Part shown: positions 1 through 8,206 of the stretch, piece after piece
How the letters are laid out: the number at the start of each line of letters is the position of its first letter
Numbering within the stretch: the stretch's first letter is position 1
Source of the DNA: Saprospiraceae bacterium
GTDB lineage: Bacteria; Bacteroidota; Bacteroidia; Chitinophagales; Saprospiraceae
Direction of reading: 5' to 3'
DNA length: 13,514 nucleotides
NCBI GenBank assembly: GCA_013042795.1
Contig: JABDPK010000155.1
Span: forward strand, 1-13,514
Program-made: the position numbers and the translations under genes
Notes under the pieces: generated by a model
Database searches by the model: none
Told to the model about the DNA's origin: nothing
Seen by the model: only the letters and a program-made list of their open reading frames with translations

Positions 1-3000
1 TCCTGGGTGAGCAGTAATGTTGAACCCCAGTCATTGAATGATGGCACTTTGTTGTTTAGTATCAAACTCAGCAATTCTGGTGCAGCTTGCACAAATTCGG
101 ATATCCAGTTTGCAGACGCTTTCCCGACACTCATTGAGATTATTGACAAGGACTTCAACGAATTACAATTAATATCAAGTCCATTGAATCTTCAGGTTCC
201 CGGAGCTGGTTGTGGCAGTGGAGTGGGTTGTGTCCCTAACCTGATTGTTAATCCTGATCCATGGAATTGCTCTGCAAGCCTGACCGCAGATATGTTACTT
301 AATAATACGAACTATGATTCAGCGGTGGTGACACCTGAAGAACTCAATACAGCAGATCTTGGAAGTACGACCGAGGTTATGGTTGATTATTCTGTTAATG
401 GTGAAACCCTTAGTTGTGTCAGCAACGTGAGTTTTGTAGATAATGTACCACCTGTTGCGGTGGTTGCACTGGGTTTAACAGTACAACTAACAACTGGATC
501 GGGCGTTGATCCCACAGCAAGGATTTATGCGGAGGATATTGATAATGGTTCTTTTGATGCTTGTTCAGCTGTTACCCTTAGTCCGGCTTTTTTTGACTTT
601 GATTGCAGTCATATAGGCGTACAGACTTTAATCCTTGAGGTTGAAGATGAAAGTGGGAATACCAATGTTGCATGGACCAATGTGACTATAGAATATAAAC
701 CAACGCAGGCACCTGTATTACTATGTCCATCAGATATAGTCGTTAATTGTGCATTGGATCTTACCGACGAAGATGTTATAGAGAATGTCCTCGGACAGGC
801 TACAGTTGATATGGGATGTTCACCAGTATATACAGATGTTTATGATTATGACCAAAATAATGATGGTGATATCAATGATAGTTTTGATTATCTGGGTGAA
901 ACAGTACTGGAGAAATATAGTATTGGTTGTCAATTCGGACCGATTGTAAGAACCTGGTCGGTTCCAGGAATCAATCAAACGTGTCAGCAGATAATCATTG
1001 TGAAAGAATCTGACCCATTTGACGGGAATACCTTGATTGACTGGCCTTACTCATTGGATTCGTTTGTTTCTGTAGCAGATAATGATGGTTCCCTTGGATG
1101 TGATGGTAATCCTGTTGAACATACTAATCTTGTCATTGATCCTGTGACTGGAGTTGTTACAGGAGCAGTAATAGCAATATCATGTGAAGATGATTTTTGC
1201 GAAGAGCCGGTTTGGGATATGGATAATACATGTGGTCTGATCGGTGTTTCTGTTGAAGAAACCCGATTTGAACTCAATGGTCAATATTGTTTGACTATAA
1301 AGAAAGAATATACTTTAATTGATTGGTGTGTTTATGATCCTTTTGATTCCTCGGAAGCTGGAATTTGGACATGGGAAGTAACGGCTAATCTTACTGATAT
1401 CCAGCCGCCTTCAGTGGATACTCCTCCAGACCAGGAATTGAGCTGTTCAGACAGGTTAGCCTTATCTGCAATAGCCACAGATTTAAGTATCGATCCGTCC
1501 CAGGCGGGTAATAATTATAATTGTCCATCCAACACTTTGAGATGGCAGGTTCTGTTGGATATCAATAACGATTGGACGTATGAAAGAGAATGGAGTTCTT
1601 TTGTGGAAGAAGATTCAAATACTCCGAATGATCCATTGTGGTCTGATGATAATAAAGATGAAAATATAATTGTCTATGGCTATTCTATTCCGGATGTGAA
1701 AGTGGGAAGCAAGTGGAAACTGGATAATGCAAGTGGTCCTACAACGCCTTCGGGTTTCAATTATGAAATTTATCTTGATGATTATTTGCCACCAGATCCC
1801 AATGTTAAACACCGGGTTGTTTGGAAGGCATATGACATGTGCGGTAATGTTACAAGTGTCTCGGGTTTATTTTCTGTGAATGCATCACTTGATATTCAGC
1901 CTCCTGTTTCAAAATGCATAACATTTTTAAGTGCATCACTTAATGACCCCGATGGTTCAGGACCTCAACAAGCTTCATTGACAGTTTGGGCTACCGATTT
2001 CATTGCTTCAGCTGAAGATAATTGTTCCGATGATGATAAGCTGAAATTCAGTTTTAGTAATACGGCCCCCTCGTCAGATCCTGACTTTCCAGTAAATGAA
2101 AATTCGACATCAATAACTTTTACGGAAGCAGACATGTCAGGAAATAATCTTAAGGATTTCCCACTGGAGGTATATACCTGGGATGAATCAGAGAATTCTG
2201 CATCGTGTGCGGTAACCTTAAGGTTGACATCTGAAGAAAACCCGTGTTCTATAAGTAATATCCAGTGCCCTGAAGTCGAGGTTGATCTTGATGCCGGTGG
2301 TCAAGGTGCATTATTGCTTTCTGACACCAATGTCAGTTATGCTAATCCTTGTAGTGTCACTGGAGTGGAATTATCTTTTAATCCTTCAAATTCTAATTTG
2401 CATTCCCTGGATCTGGGTTGTTCAGACAAAGGATTGAGTCAATACAAGGTTTTTGTACTTGTCAATGGGTTAGTCGTTGGTAACTGCCAGAATACTTTGA
2501 CAGTGAACGATCCATTTGGAACATGCCCGGATGCAGGTGGTAAGGTTCATTTTTCACTGCCGGAAGTAAGCGGAAACATGGGAGACCAGGTATGTATTCC
2601 TTTGATTGTAGATAACTTTAGTGGGGTTGATGCGGTACAAGGGAGTTTAAGTTGGGATGAAACAGTGCTGACATATGCCAGTACCCAGAATTATGTATTA
2701 CCAGGTATGGAGCCATCTATGTTTGGCTTGAATTCAGTCGATAATGGTGAGATAAGCTTTATTTGGTTTGATCTGACTGGTTCAACACCTGCCACACTTG
2801 CAGACGGGACAGCACTGTTTGATCTTTGTTTTGATATCATAGGAGAAGAAGGAGATTTCAGTAATGTTCAACTTTCCGATTCTCCAACTCCCGTAGAACT
2901 GGTAGGTAATAATGTAGAACTGGAGTTTACAAGCAATCCTGGAAAAGTCATTGTAGGATCGTCTGATTGTGGTCCCGGGGAAGATATTGTTGCACCAACA

Positions 3001-5109
3001 CCCTATTGTATAGCTAATGTTAAAACTTTGTTGCTGGATCCTGATAATACCGGACCTCAAGTCGCACAGGCTGAGATATGGGCAATAGATTTTGATGCAG
3101 GATCATTTGACAACTGTAGTAATAACAAAGATCTCAGGTTTACGTTTACTGGTGTTAATCCTGATAATGATCCGGACTTTCAACAAGCTTCGAGGTCCTC
3201 ATCAAGGATATTTACTTTAAATGATATTCCTGTGAATAATGAGAAGATCAAATTGGAGATACATGTTTGGGATGAACAGGATAACGAAGATTTCTGTCTT
3301 GTTAATCTGGAATTAATAGATGGAGGAATTGACCCTTGCTACAACAATACTGAAGCAAATATTCAATGGCCTCTTCCTGAGATTAACCTGAATGAAACCA
3401 ATGTAAATACCAATTCAATTAGTTCCCAGTTTTCCCCCGAGAACCTGGTTCTTAATTATGGTTTTACTGAAGCTGAAACTTCTCCTACATATATAAATAC
3501 AACTTGTGTAGATGGATTTCTATACACATTTGCTGACCTTGTGATTCCTGTCAATGGAGTATACTTCAAGATTGTCAGAACATTTACGGTGCTTGATTGG
3601 TACACAGGTAATGTCTATGACTTTGTTCAGCTAATCAGGAATATTGACCAGGAGGACCTCATCTGTGACTTTTTACCCAATACGGCACCTGTTGGTGATT
3701 GTATTTCCGGTCACACCCTGGAAGATGATGTTGAATGGCCTGCGGATATCAATATAACAGATCACAGGATTGCACCTGCAGAACTTAAGGTTTTTTCAGG
3801 TGTTCCATCCAAAGACGCGGAGCCTGTATTCTATAATTCAGATGCAGACAAGTATAAGGCCAGTTACATAGATATCCTCAATAGTCTAAGCGCATTTGAT
3901 ATTGTTCTTGACAGGCAATGGACTGTCACAAGGAGTGATAATCCAACTGTTTCGTGGACCTATACTCAAAAACTTACCGTAGATATAACGATGTTTCCAA
4001 ATCTTGTCACTGTGAATACATTCAGCAACAGGCCAATACCAAATGTGGTAATCAACCAGAATGCTGTAACAGATGATAACGGTGTAGCCTTTGTAATGAC
4101 TAATGAAGAAGTTAATCCTATCCTTGTCGATAACCCGATTAATGGACTTGATATTAAAGACCTGGTTCTCATACAACAGCATGTTTTGGGAATTTCCGTA
4201 TTGGGACAACTTGAAAAACAGGCTGCAGATTTAAACAATGATCAAATTATCTCTACCATCGATATCGTAGAGTTGATGAAAGCATTGGTAGGTTTGAGTT
4301 CAGCTTCCTCTGAATGGGATTTCATAGATTATACCAATAATACAAGTCTTGGTGCTCAATTGAGAGGTCATTTTATTGGGATAAAACCAGGTGACGTCGA
4401 TGACAGCGCACTGCTTGAACCTGGTAATACAGTATTAGAGCAAGAAGATCTATATTTTGATGATATTCTTCTGAATGCTGGTGAAACATACCAGGTTGCT
4501 TTTTACCTTGAAAACATATACCAGGTCTATGGACTTCAATTGCATGTTGATTTTGACACAGATAAAATTCAAATTACTGACATGACTTCGGATGTTTTTG
4601 ACAACCTATTCTGGAATATCCCTGATGAAGGTCATGCAACAGGCGTCACGATTGTTTCCGATGGACAATCCTTGTCAGTTGGAGGAAAGAATTCTGCCGC
4701 ATCCCTGGTAATCCTTGAAATAAAGGCACTCGACAACACCACACTTGGAGAGAGCCTGGAAATGTCTGCTGATTACCTGAGTTATATGATGCTGGATGAT
4801 CTTACATCAATTCGATTTGCAGGATCACTTGAAGGAGGTATTGTACTCCATACACATGATCTTGGAGATGGTAATATAGTTGAGGTATATCCAAATCCGG
4901 TTGTAGATTATATGAAGATCAAACTGCCGGTAGGGTATCAAAACAGTGATTTCAGCGTTGAAATATTTGATCTTGCAGGAAGAAGAATCAAAGAACTGTA
5001 TAATGATCAACAAGCAGACTTGTCAGATCTGGATAATGGCACTTATTTATACAGGTTGAGAATTGGAGACAAGATGTTTGCTGAAAGATTTGTCAAACTG
5101 GCTTATTAA
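1..5109 (+). CDS. Giant secreted HYR/cohesin/dockerin protein with T9SS type A sorting domain (5' partial)
   Basis: The reading frame is open from base 1 (the first two codons, Ser-Trp, precede an in-frame GTG at 7), so the true start lies upstream of the window; at least 1702 residues are present. Visible modules in order: an HYR/Ig-like repeat at about 445-690 (AEDIDNGSFDAC; VEDESGN); two paralogous Ig-like repeats at about 1888-2235 and 2986-3330, each with a DPD-GP-Q-A stretch, an Asp-Phe-Asn-Cys motif and a VWDE/TWDE end; between them a cohesin-like beta-sandwich at about 2536-2958; a dockerin-like segment at 4129-4296 whose second calcium loop is complete (DLNNDQIISTID) and whose first is degenerate; a second cohesin-like domain at about 4441-4850; and a C-terminal sorting domain from about 4880 (YPNPVVDYMKIKLP, then IFDLAGRRI and GTYLYRL). 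Such domains direct export through the Bacteroidota type IX secretion system, followed by cell-surface attachment or release. The role is probably adhesion or extracellular matrix; no catalytic domain is visible in the part seen. Cys residues are plentiful, as expected outside the cytoplasm. Confidence 0.93.
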   Translation, partial: SWVSSNVEPQSLNDGTLLFSIKLSNSGAACTNSDIQFADAFPTLIEIIDKDFNELQLISSPLNLQVPGAGCGSGVGCVPNLIVNPDPWNCSASLTADMLLNNTNYDSAVVTPEELNTADLGSTTEVMVDYSVNGETLSCVSNVSFVDNVPPVAVVALGLTVQLTTGSGVDPTARIYAEDIDNGSFDACSAVTLSPAFFDFDCSHIGVQTLILEVEDESGNTNVAWTNVTIEYKPTQAPVLLCPSDIVVNCALDLTDEDVIENVLGQATVDMGCSPVYTDVYDYDQNNDGDINDSFDYLGETVLEKYSIGCQFGPIVRTWSVPGINQTCQQIIIVKESDPFDGNTLIDWPYSLDSFVSVADNDGSLGCDGNPVEHTNLVIDPVTGVVTGAVIAISCEDDFCEEPVWDMDNTCGLIGVSVEETRFELNGQYCLTIKKEYTLIDWCVYDPFDSSEAGIWTWEVTANLTDIQPPSVDTPPDQELSCSDRLALSAIATDLSIDPSQAGNNYNCPSNTLRWQVLLDINNDWTYEREWSSFVEEDSNTPNDPLWSDDNKDENIIVYGYSIPDVKVGSKWKLDNASGPTTPSGFNYEIYLDDYLPPDPNVKHRVVWKAYDMCGNVTSVSGLFSVNASLDIQPPVSKCITFLSASLNDPDGSGPQQASLTVWATDFIASAEDNCSDDDKLKFSFSNTAPSSDPDFPVNENSTSITFTEADMSGNNLKDFPLEVYTWDESENSASCAVTLRLTSEENPCSISNIQCPEVEVDLDAGGQGALLLSDTNVSYANPCSVTGVELSFNPSNSNLHSLDLGCSDKGLSQYKVFVLVNGLVVGNCQNTLTVNDPFGTCPDAGGKVHFSLPEVSGNMGDQVCIPLIVDNFSGVDAVQGSLSWDETVLTYASTQNYVLPGMEPSMFGLNSVDNGEISFIWFDLTGSTPATLADGTALFDLCFDIIGEEGDFSNVQLSDSPTPVELVGNNVELEFTSNPGKVIVGSSDCGPGEDIVAPTPYCIANVKTLLLDPDNTGPQVAQAEIWAIDFDAGSFDNCSNNKDLRFTFTGVNPDNDPDFQQASRSSSRIFTLNDIPVNNEKIKLEIHVWDEQDNEDFCLVNLELIDGGIDPCYNNTEANIQWPLPEINLNETNVNTNSISSQFSPENLVLNYGFTEAETSPTYINTTCVDGFLYTFADLVIPVNGVYFKIVRTFTVLDWYTGNVYDFVQLIRNIDQEDLICDFLPNTAPVGDCISGHTLEDDVEWPADINITDHRIAPAELKVFSGVPSKDAEPVFYNSDADKYKASYIDILNSLSAFDIVLDRQWTVTRSDNPTVSWTYTQKLTVDITMFPNLVTVNTFSNRPIPNVVINQNAVTDDNGVAFVMTNEEVNPILVDNPINGLDIKDLVLIQQHVLGISVLGQLEKQAADLNNDQIISTIDIVELMKALVGLSSASSEWDFIDYTNNTSLGAQLRGHFIGIKPGDVDDSALLEPGNTVLEQEDLYFDDILLNAGETYQVAFYLENIYQVYGLQLHVDFDTDKIQITDMTSDVFDNLFWNIPDEGHATGVTIVSDGQSLSVGGKNSAASLVILEIKALDNTTLGESLEMSADYLSYMMLDDLTSIRFAGSLEGGIVLHTHDLGDGNIVEVYPNPVVDYMKIKLPVGYQNSDFSVEIFDLAGRRIKELYNDQQADLSDLDNGTYLYRLRIGDKMFAERFVKLAY

Positions 5110-5122
5110 GGGATTATCCCTT
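5108..5122 (+). terminator. Small hairpin at the stop codon of the giant gene
   Basis: AAGGGA (5108-5113) and TCCCTT (5117-5122) form a perfect 6-bp stem with a 3-base loop, starting inside the TAA stop codon. Only a short T run follows directly, with a 7-T run further on at 5134-5140. It may be a weak first terminator or an mRNA 3'-end stabiliser in tandem with the stronger hairpin at 5161. Confidence 0.35.
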
Positions 5123-5160
5123 TTAAGATATTGTTTTTTTACTGTTGATTGTAATCCCGA

Positions 5161-5188
5161 TGGGCCGTCTTTAAGGCGGCTCATTTTT
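5161..5188 (+). terminator. Intrinsic terminator of the giant T9SS gene
   Basis: Arms 5161-5169 (TGGGCCGTC) and 5175-5183 (GGCGGCTCA) pair over 9 positions with two G-T wobbles, loop TTTAA, followed by TTTTT at 5184-5188. No T run lies on the other side, so it works for the plus strand only. Confidence 0.8.
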
Positions 5189-5196
5189 ATTTGGAA

Positions 5197-5640
5197 TCAT
5201 GTGTTGGTCCAGAAATAGAAATTATTTTTTTCCAGTTCAAATCCGCATGAAGGGTATAGGCGGTTACCGATGATATTACTTGTTTCTGTTTCAAGTAATA
5301 ATCCACAAGCATCGGATTCTTTGCAAAGTAATTTTGCTCTGTCGATCAATAGTTTTGATATGCCTTGACCTCGAAATTCCGGGAGAACAAATAGGTCGTT
5401 CAGGATCCAGAGTCTTTGCATTTTTGTAGATGAAAAACTTGGATACAACTGGGTGAAGCCAACAATCTTTTCATCGGTGTCTTGTGCCACAAAAATAACA
5501 GCGTCGTTATTTTCCAGCCTGTCTTCTATGAATGATAGGGCAGCAATGGGGTCAGGTTCTTTCCGGTAAAAAACCCGATAAGCATCAAAAAGGGTAGCGA
5601 GTTCTTTTGCCATGCTCAAATTTGCAGAGCTGATATTCAT
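5197..5640 (-). CDS. GNAT-family N-acetyltransferase
   Basis: 147 residues, the usual length of a single-domain GCN5-related acetyltransferase, which moves an acetyl group from acetyl-CoA to an amine of a small molecule or protein. The acetyl-CoA binding motif A is clear: a beta strand LNDLFVLPEF followed by the pyrophosphate loop RGQGIS (about residues 94-99) and helix KLLIDRAK. The C-terminal part, NRLYPSCGFE, matches the typical 'A-x-x-x-Y-x-x-x-G-F' end of the fold. The substrate cannot be told from sequence. It begins 11 bp downstream of the D-Ala-D-Ala ligase stop codon and on the same strand, so the two are very likely co-transcribed; this does not by itself mean a cell-wall substrate. 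Confidence 0.88.
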   Translation of the reverse strand: MNISSANLSMAKELATLFDAYRVFYRKEPDPIAALSFIEDRLENNDAVIFVAQDTDEKIVGFTQLYPSFSSTKMQRLWILNDLFVLPEFRGQGISKLLIDRAKLLCKESDACGLLLETETSNIIGNRLYPSCGFELEKNNFYFWTNT

Positions 5641-5651
5641 CTGGATTTATT

Positions 5652-6743
5652 TTAGCTTAGTTTCAGCATGTTTTGTTTTTCATGCCTGTCAATAGCCAGC
5701 CTGATCAATTCTGATATCAGGTTTTCCTGACTTAAACCGGAAAATTCCCACAATTTGGGGTACATGCTGATATTGGTGAATCCCGGTATGGTATTTATTT
5801 CATTAATGATTAGTTTCCCCTGATCCGTCATAAACATATCCACTCTTGCCATACCGGCGCATTCCAGTAATGAATATACATCCACAGCCAGGTCCTGGAT
5901 GGCTTTGATTTCTTTTTCTGTCAGTTCGGCCGGAATTTTAAGCACAGCACCTTTCTCATCCAGGTATTTACTTTCATAGGAATAAAAATCTTTGGTTGGT
6001 ATCACTTCTCCTGGTATGGAGGCTTCAGGATTTTCATTGCCAAGTACAGCACATTCGAGTTCTCGTCCGGAAATCTTTTCTTCAATGATGACTTTATGGT
6101 CATAAAGAAGTGCATTGTTCAGGCCTTCAAAAAATTCATTTTTATTTTTTGAAAAGGAAACACCGACCGATGAGCCAAGATTTGCCGGTTTAATAAATAG
6201 TTCATGACCCAGTTTGCTTGAAATAGCATTATAGTCTGCACCTTCTGAACTGTATTTGACTGTTTCCCAGTCCGCGACTGCAATTCCGGCATCCCTGAGA
6301 ACTCTCTTCATCATATCCTTATCCATGCCTACAGCAGAACCCAGTATACCACAGCCCACACAAGGAATATTAGCGAGTTTAGCAAGGCCCTGAACGGAGC
6401 CATCTTCGCCAAAGGTACCATGAAGTACAGGGAAGATTACATCAATCCGGCTGATCGTTTCATGTGTATCCAATGAAATGATCTTTTTTTCTTCGTTATT
6501 CTGTGAAAAGAGGACAGGGTGGGAGACTGATTCAATACTGATAGATCTGGGATCTGAAGAATGGAGGAGGTTTATGGAGTCAGCGTTATAATGCCATTTA
6601 CCGTTTTTATCGATGCCGATAAGTATGGCTTCATATTTTTCTGTATCGAGGGATTTGTAAACATTTTGTGCAGATAATATTGAAATTTCATGTTCTGTTG
6701 ATCTGCCCCCAAATAAGATTGCAACTTTTATTTTTTCCTCCAT
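5652..6743 (-). CDS. ddl: D-alanine--D-alanine ligase
   Basis: 363 residues, the full length of the family. It joins two D-alanines with ATP in the cytoplasm to make the dipeptide end of the peptidoglycan stem. The N-terminal domain carries LFGGRSTEHEIS (residues 10-21, with the conserved Glu that orients the first D-Ala), then HGTFGEDG (108-115). The ATP-grasp part shows the lid/P-loop region KPANLGSSVGVS, the EE motif before the hinge (VIIEEKISGRELE), the omega-loop FYSYESKY whose Tyr fits D-Ala-D-Ala rather than D-Ala-D-lactate synthesis, and the magnesium and D-Ala site ARVDMFM...INEINTIPGFT. The ATG start places the first strand (KIKVAILFGG) as in homologues; the GGAGG here lies just inside the coding region, not before it. 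A -7-like element, TAACTTTA on the minus strand at 6763-6770, sits just after the RRM gene's terminator, so ddl probably has its own promoter and reads on into the GNAT gene. Confidence 0.96.
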   Translation of the reverse strand: MEEKIKVAILFGGRSTEHEISILSAQNVYKSLDTEKYEAILIGIDKNGKWHYNADSINLLHSSDPRSISIESVSHPVLFSQNNEEKKIISLDTHETISRIDVIFPVLHGTFGEDGSVQGLAKLANIPCVGCGILGSAVGMDKDMMKRVLRDAGIAVADWETVKYSSEGADYNAISSKLGHELFIKPANLGSSVGVSFSKNKNEFFEGLNNALLYDHKVIIEEKISGRELECAVLGNENPEASIPGEVIPTKDFYSYESKYLDEKGAVLKIPAELTEKEIKAIQDLAVDVYSLLECAGMARVDMFMTDQGKLIINEINTIPGFTNISMYPKLWEFSGLSQENLISELIRLAIDRHEKQNMLKLS

Positions 6744-6787
6744 TGTTTATATAAGCTGGATTTAAAGTTATAAATCTCGAAATAAAC

Positions 6788-6814
6788 GAAAAAAAAAGGG
6801 GCCATAAGGCCCCT
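6788..6814 (-). terminator. Intrinsic terminator of the RRM gene
   Basis: On the minus strand a 7-bp GC-rich stem (AGGGGCC / GGCCCCT on the plus strand at 6797-6803 and 6808-6814) with a 4-base loop is followed by an uninterrupted T run, read as the A run at 6789-6797 on the plus strand. It lies 31 bp past the stop codon of the RRM gene and separates it from ddl. Confidence 0.88.
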
Positions 6815-6845
6815 CTAATATCAAATTTTTCTCGTAATGGTGAGA

Positions 6846-7136
6846 TTATCTATTGAATCTTCCTCCACCACCACCACCACGACGGTCTCTGTTTTCTCTC
6901 GGTTGAGCTTCTTTGACAACGATATTTCTACCGTCGACATTAGAGTCATTCAACTCTCTGATCGCACTGTTTGCTTCGTCGTCATTTGGCATTTCAACAA
7001 AGCCAAATCCTTTCGATCTACCAGTAAATTTGTCATTAATAATTTTGACGGATTCAACTTCGCCAAATTGTTCGAATAGATTTCTTACTGTACTTTCTGC
7101 TGTACCGTAATCTAATCTTGCTACAAAAATATTCAT
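6846..7136 (-). CDS. Small RRM-type RNA-binding protein with Gly/Arg tail
   Basis: 96 residues, one RNA recognition motif plus a short basic tail. RNP2 is IFVARL (residues 3-8; the Asn usual at the fifth position is Arg here) and RNP1 is KGFGFVEM (about 42-49), with the aromatic residues that stack on RNA bases. The tail RENRDRRGGGGGGRFNR is rich in Gly and Arg and probably adds unspecific RNA affinity. Such stand-alone RRM proteins are common in Bacteroidota and cyanobacteria; members are often cold-induced or act as RNA chaperones or post-transcriptional regulators, but the targets of this one are unknown. The gene stands alone with its own terminator and a candidate promoter about 34 bp upstream of the start codon. 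The Gly run is encoded by a short (GGT)n-like tract, (CCA)x5 on the plus strand at 6865-6879, a possible site of length variation. Confidence 0.94.
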   Translation of the reverse strand: MNIFVARLDYGTAESTVRNLFEQFGEVESVKIINDKFTGRSKGFGFVEMPNDDEANSAIRELNDSNVDGRNIVVKEAQPRENRDRRGGGGGGRFNR

Positions 7137-7174
7137 AATAAAAAATAAAAATTAAGTGTAAATAATCTCAGAAG

Positions 7175-7182
7175 CAAAATTA
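7175..7182 (-). promoter_or_regulatory. Candidate -7 element of the RRM gene promoter
   Basis: On the minus strand this reads TAATTTTG, a full match to the Bacteroidota -7 consensus TAnnTTTG. Transcription would begin near 7170, giving a 5' leader of about 34 nt. No good -33 TTG is seen at the usual distance, so the call rests on the -7 element and position. Confidence 0.45.
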
Positions 7183-7254
7183 AACTTGAAAAGATTAAAC
7201 CTGATGAAGCTAAAACTGTGCTTAAGAAAATAAATTACTATGTAAAAAAATAAA

Positions 7255-7275
7255 TAGACATCCTTCAGGGGATGC
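7255..7275 (-). terminator. Probable terminator of the merC-like gene
   Basis: Arms 7258-7263 and 7270-7275 form a 6-bp stem with a 6-base loop. The outermost pair is G-U when read on the minus strand but A-C on the plus strand, which supports the minus orientation. An A/T-rich stretch with a 7-A run on the plus strand (7244-7250) gives a broken T tail. It lies 65 bp past the stop codon. Confidence 0.5.
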
Positions 7276-7340
7276 AACCTTACTTCAATAAACGGACATT
7301 CCGCAATAAAAGTTCGGCAAATATATCTATTACTTTAAGA

Positions 7341-7724
7341 TTAATCAATAGACTTCGAAAAGGAATTGCCTGTATGTGCGAAATTAATCAGGTGTGCCAG
7401 GGCTATAGAGAAGCCTCCAAGTACAACTATAATAGTACCATATACCTCAAACATATGATGGAAAGCAAGGAGTCCAAGTCCGAAGTTCGCAATATAAAAT
7501 GCCCTTTTGTTATGTTTGAATCGTAAATATGGCCTTATGATAGACCTAAAAACAAAATAGGTTGTAAAAGCGATTACAACAAACTCAAAGAGTGGATGTG
7601 CCAGGATACTGTGAGACCCAACAAGACCAATGGAAAACAAAACAGGAAGTACAGCACAGTGGACAGCACACATGAATGATGTGGTGCAGCCCCAAAAATC
7701 CAGATTTGTTATTAGTTCTTTCAT
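7341..7724 (-). CDS. MerC-domain inner-membrane protein
   Basis: 127 residues with about four hydrophobic segments, the layout of MerC proteins, which were first known as mercury(II) importers of mer operons. The N-terminal metal-site region is present: Cys13, then CAVHC at residues 19-23, followed by a conserved Pro (ALP-like AVLP). There is no merA, merT, merP or merR in the window, and chromosomal MerC homologues in Bacteroidota commonly lie next to a Fur-type regulator as here, so mercury resistance is not the natural reading. Transport or sensing of another soft or transition metal, such as zinc, is an inference. It is divergent from the Fur-family gene with 61 bp between the start codons. 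A palindrome at 7730-7744 overlaps its presumed -7 element and transcription start, so it is likely repressed by its neighbour. Confidence 0.87.
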   Translation of the reverse strand: MKELITNLDFWGCTTSFMCAVHCAVLPVLFSIGLVGSHSILAHPLFEFVVIAFTTYFVFRSIIRPYLRFKHNKRAFYIANFGLGLLAFHHMFEVYGTIIVVLGGFSIALAHLINFAHTGNSFSKSID

Positions 7725-7729
7725 CTAAA

Positions 7730-7744
7730 TGCAATACTGTTGCA
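7730..7744. promoter_or_regulatory. Palindromic candidate operator for the Fur-family regulator
   Basis: TGCAATACTGTTGCA: arms TGCAA and TTGCA are perfect inverted repeats around a 5-base centre in which one further pair matches, so 6 of 7 pairs agree. It lies 6 bp upstream of the merC-like start codon and in the only gap shared by the two divergent genes. Fur-family dimers bind A/T-rich palindromes of similar size. Assignment to this regulator is inference from position. Confidence 0.5.
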
Positions 7745-7750
7745 AATATA
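7743..7750 (-). promoter_or_regulatory. Candidate -7 element of the merC-like gene promoter
   Basis: Read on the minus strand this is TATATTTG, a full match to TAnnTTTG. Its last bases overlap the palindrome at 7730-7744, which would therefore cover the start of transcription (near 7737). A clear -33 TTG at 19-21 bp was not found. Confidence 0.45.
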
Positions 7751-7785
7751 TAAAAATTCAATTGTATAAATAGTATTTTTATTTC

Positions 7786-8202
7786 ATGGAAGAAGTGGCA
7801 AAAAATATCCTAAGTCAGCATAAACTTCGTAAAACGCCTTTCAGAATACAGGTGCTTGATGTTTTTCTGAAGAACGGAGAACAAGCTTTGAGTAATGCCA
7901 GGCTGGAATCCAAGTTGGATGACTTCGATAGAATCACATTATACCGCACATTAAAAACCTTTGAAAAATCAGGAATCATACACCAGGCCATCGATGGGAG
8001 CAATGAAAACAAATATGCATTGTGCCATGCCAATTGTACTGAACACAACCATCATGATAATCATGCACACTTTCTGTGTGATCAATGTGGAGAAACTTAT
8101 TGCATAGAAAACGTCATTTCTCCGGGATTCAAATTGCCTTTAAATTATAGTTTAAAAACGGTACATATTGCCCTGGGCGGAACTTGTTCCAGGTGCCGGT
8201 AA
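7786..8202 (+). CDS. Fur-family metalloregulator (possibly zinc-responsive)
   Basis: 138 residues, the normal length for a Fur/Zur/PerR-type repressor. The N-terminal winged helix is clear, with the recognition-helix region DRITLYRTLKTFEKSGII at 48-65. The C-terminal dimerisation domain holds a His-rich stretch HNHHDNHAHF (87-96) and two CxxC pairs, Cys98/Cys101 and Cys134/Cys137, which make the structural Zn(Cys)4 site; Cys80, Cys84 and Cys106 are additional. The metal sensed by the His-rich site cannot be fixed from sequence; the divergent MerC-like membrane protein suggests zinc or another transition metal rather than peroxide, but this is inference. The gene probably controls itself and the merC-like gene through the shared 61-bp gap. 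Its stop codon lies only 4 bp from the stop of the convergent gene at 8207, leaving no room for a private terminator. Confidence 0.93.
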   Translation: MEEVAKNILSQHKLRKTPFRIQVLDVFLKNGEQALSNARLESKLDDFDRITLYRTLKTFEKSGIIHQAIDGSNENKYALCHANCTEHNHHDNHAHFLCDQCGETYCIENVISPGFKLPLNYSLKTVHIALGGTCSRCR

Positions 8203-8206
8203 TATT

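Noticed and set aside
3886..4238. Minus-strand ORFs of 107 and 90 codons inside the giant gene
   Set aside because: Both lie opposite a continuous plus-strand frame with recognisable dockerin and linker sequence; they show no domain and no start signal.
6865..6879. (CCA)x5 tract as a phase-variable repeat
   Set aside because: The triplet unit keeps the frame, so slippage would only change the number of Gly residues and not switch the gene.
6837..7110. Plus-strand ORFs of 80 and 65 codons over the RRM gene
   Set aside because: Antisense shadows of the RRM frame; the Ser/Thr run is the reverse of the Gly-codon tract, and the RRM motifs on the minus strand are unmistakable.
7272..7526. 84-codon plus-strand ORF opposite the MerC-like gene
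   Set aside because: It overlaps the clear membrane-protein frame, starts in the terminator hairpin and has no protein-like features.
7341..8202. A mercury-resistance operon
   Set aside because: Only a MerC-like protein is present; no MerA, MerT, MerP or MerR, and the neighbour is a Fur-family, not a MerR-family, regulator.
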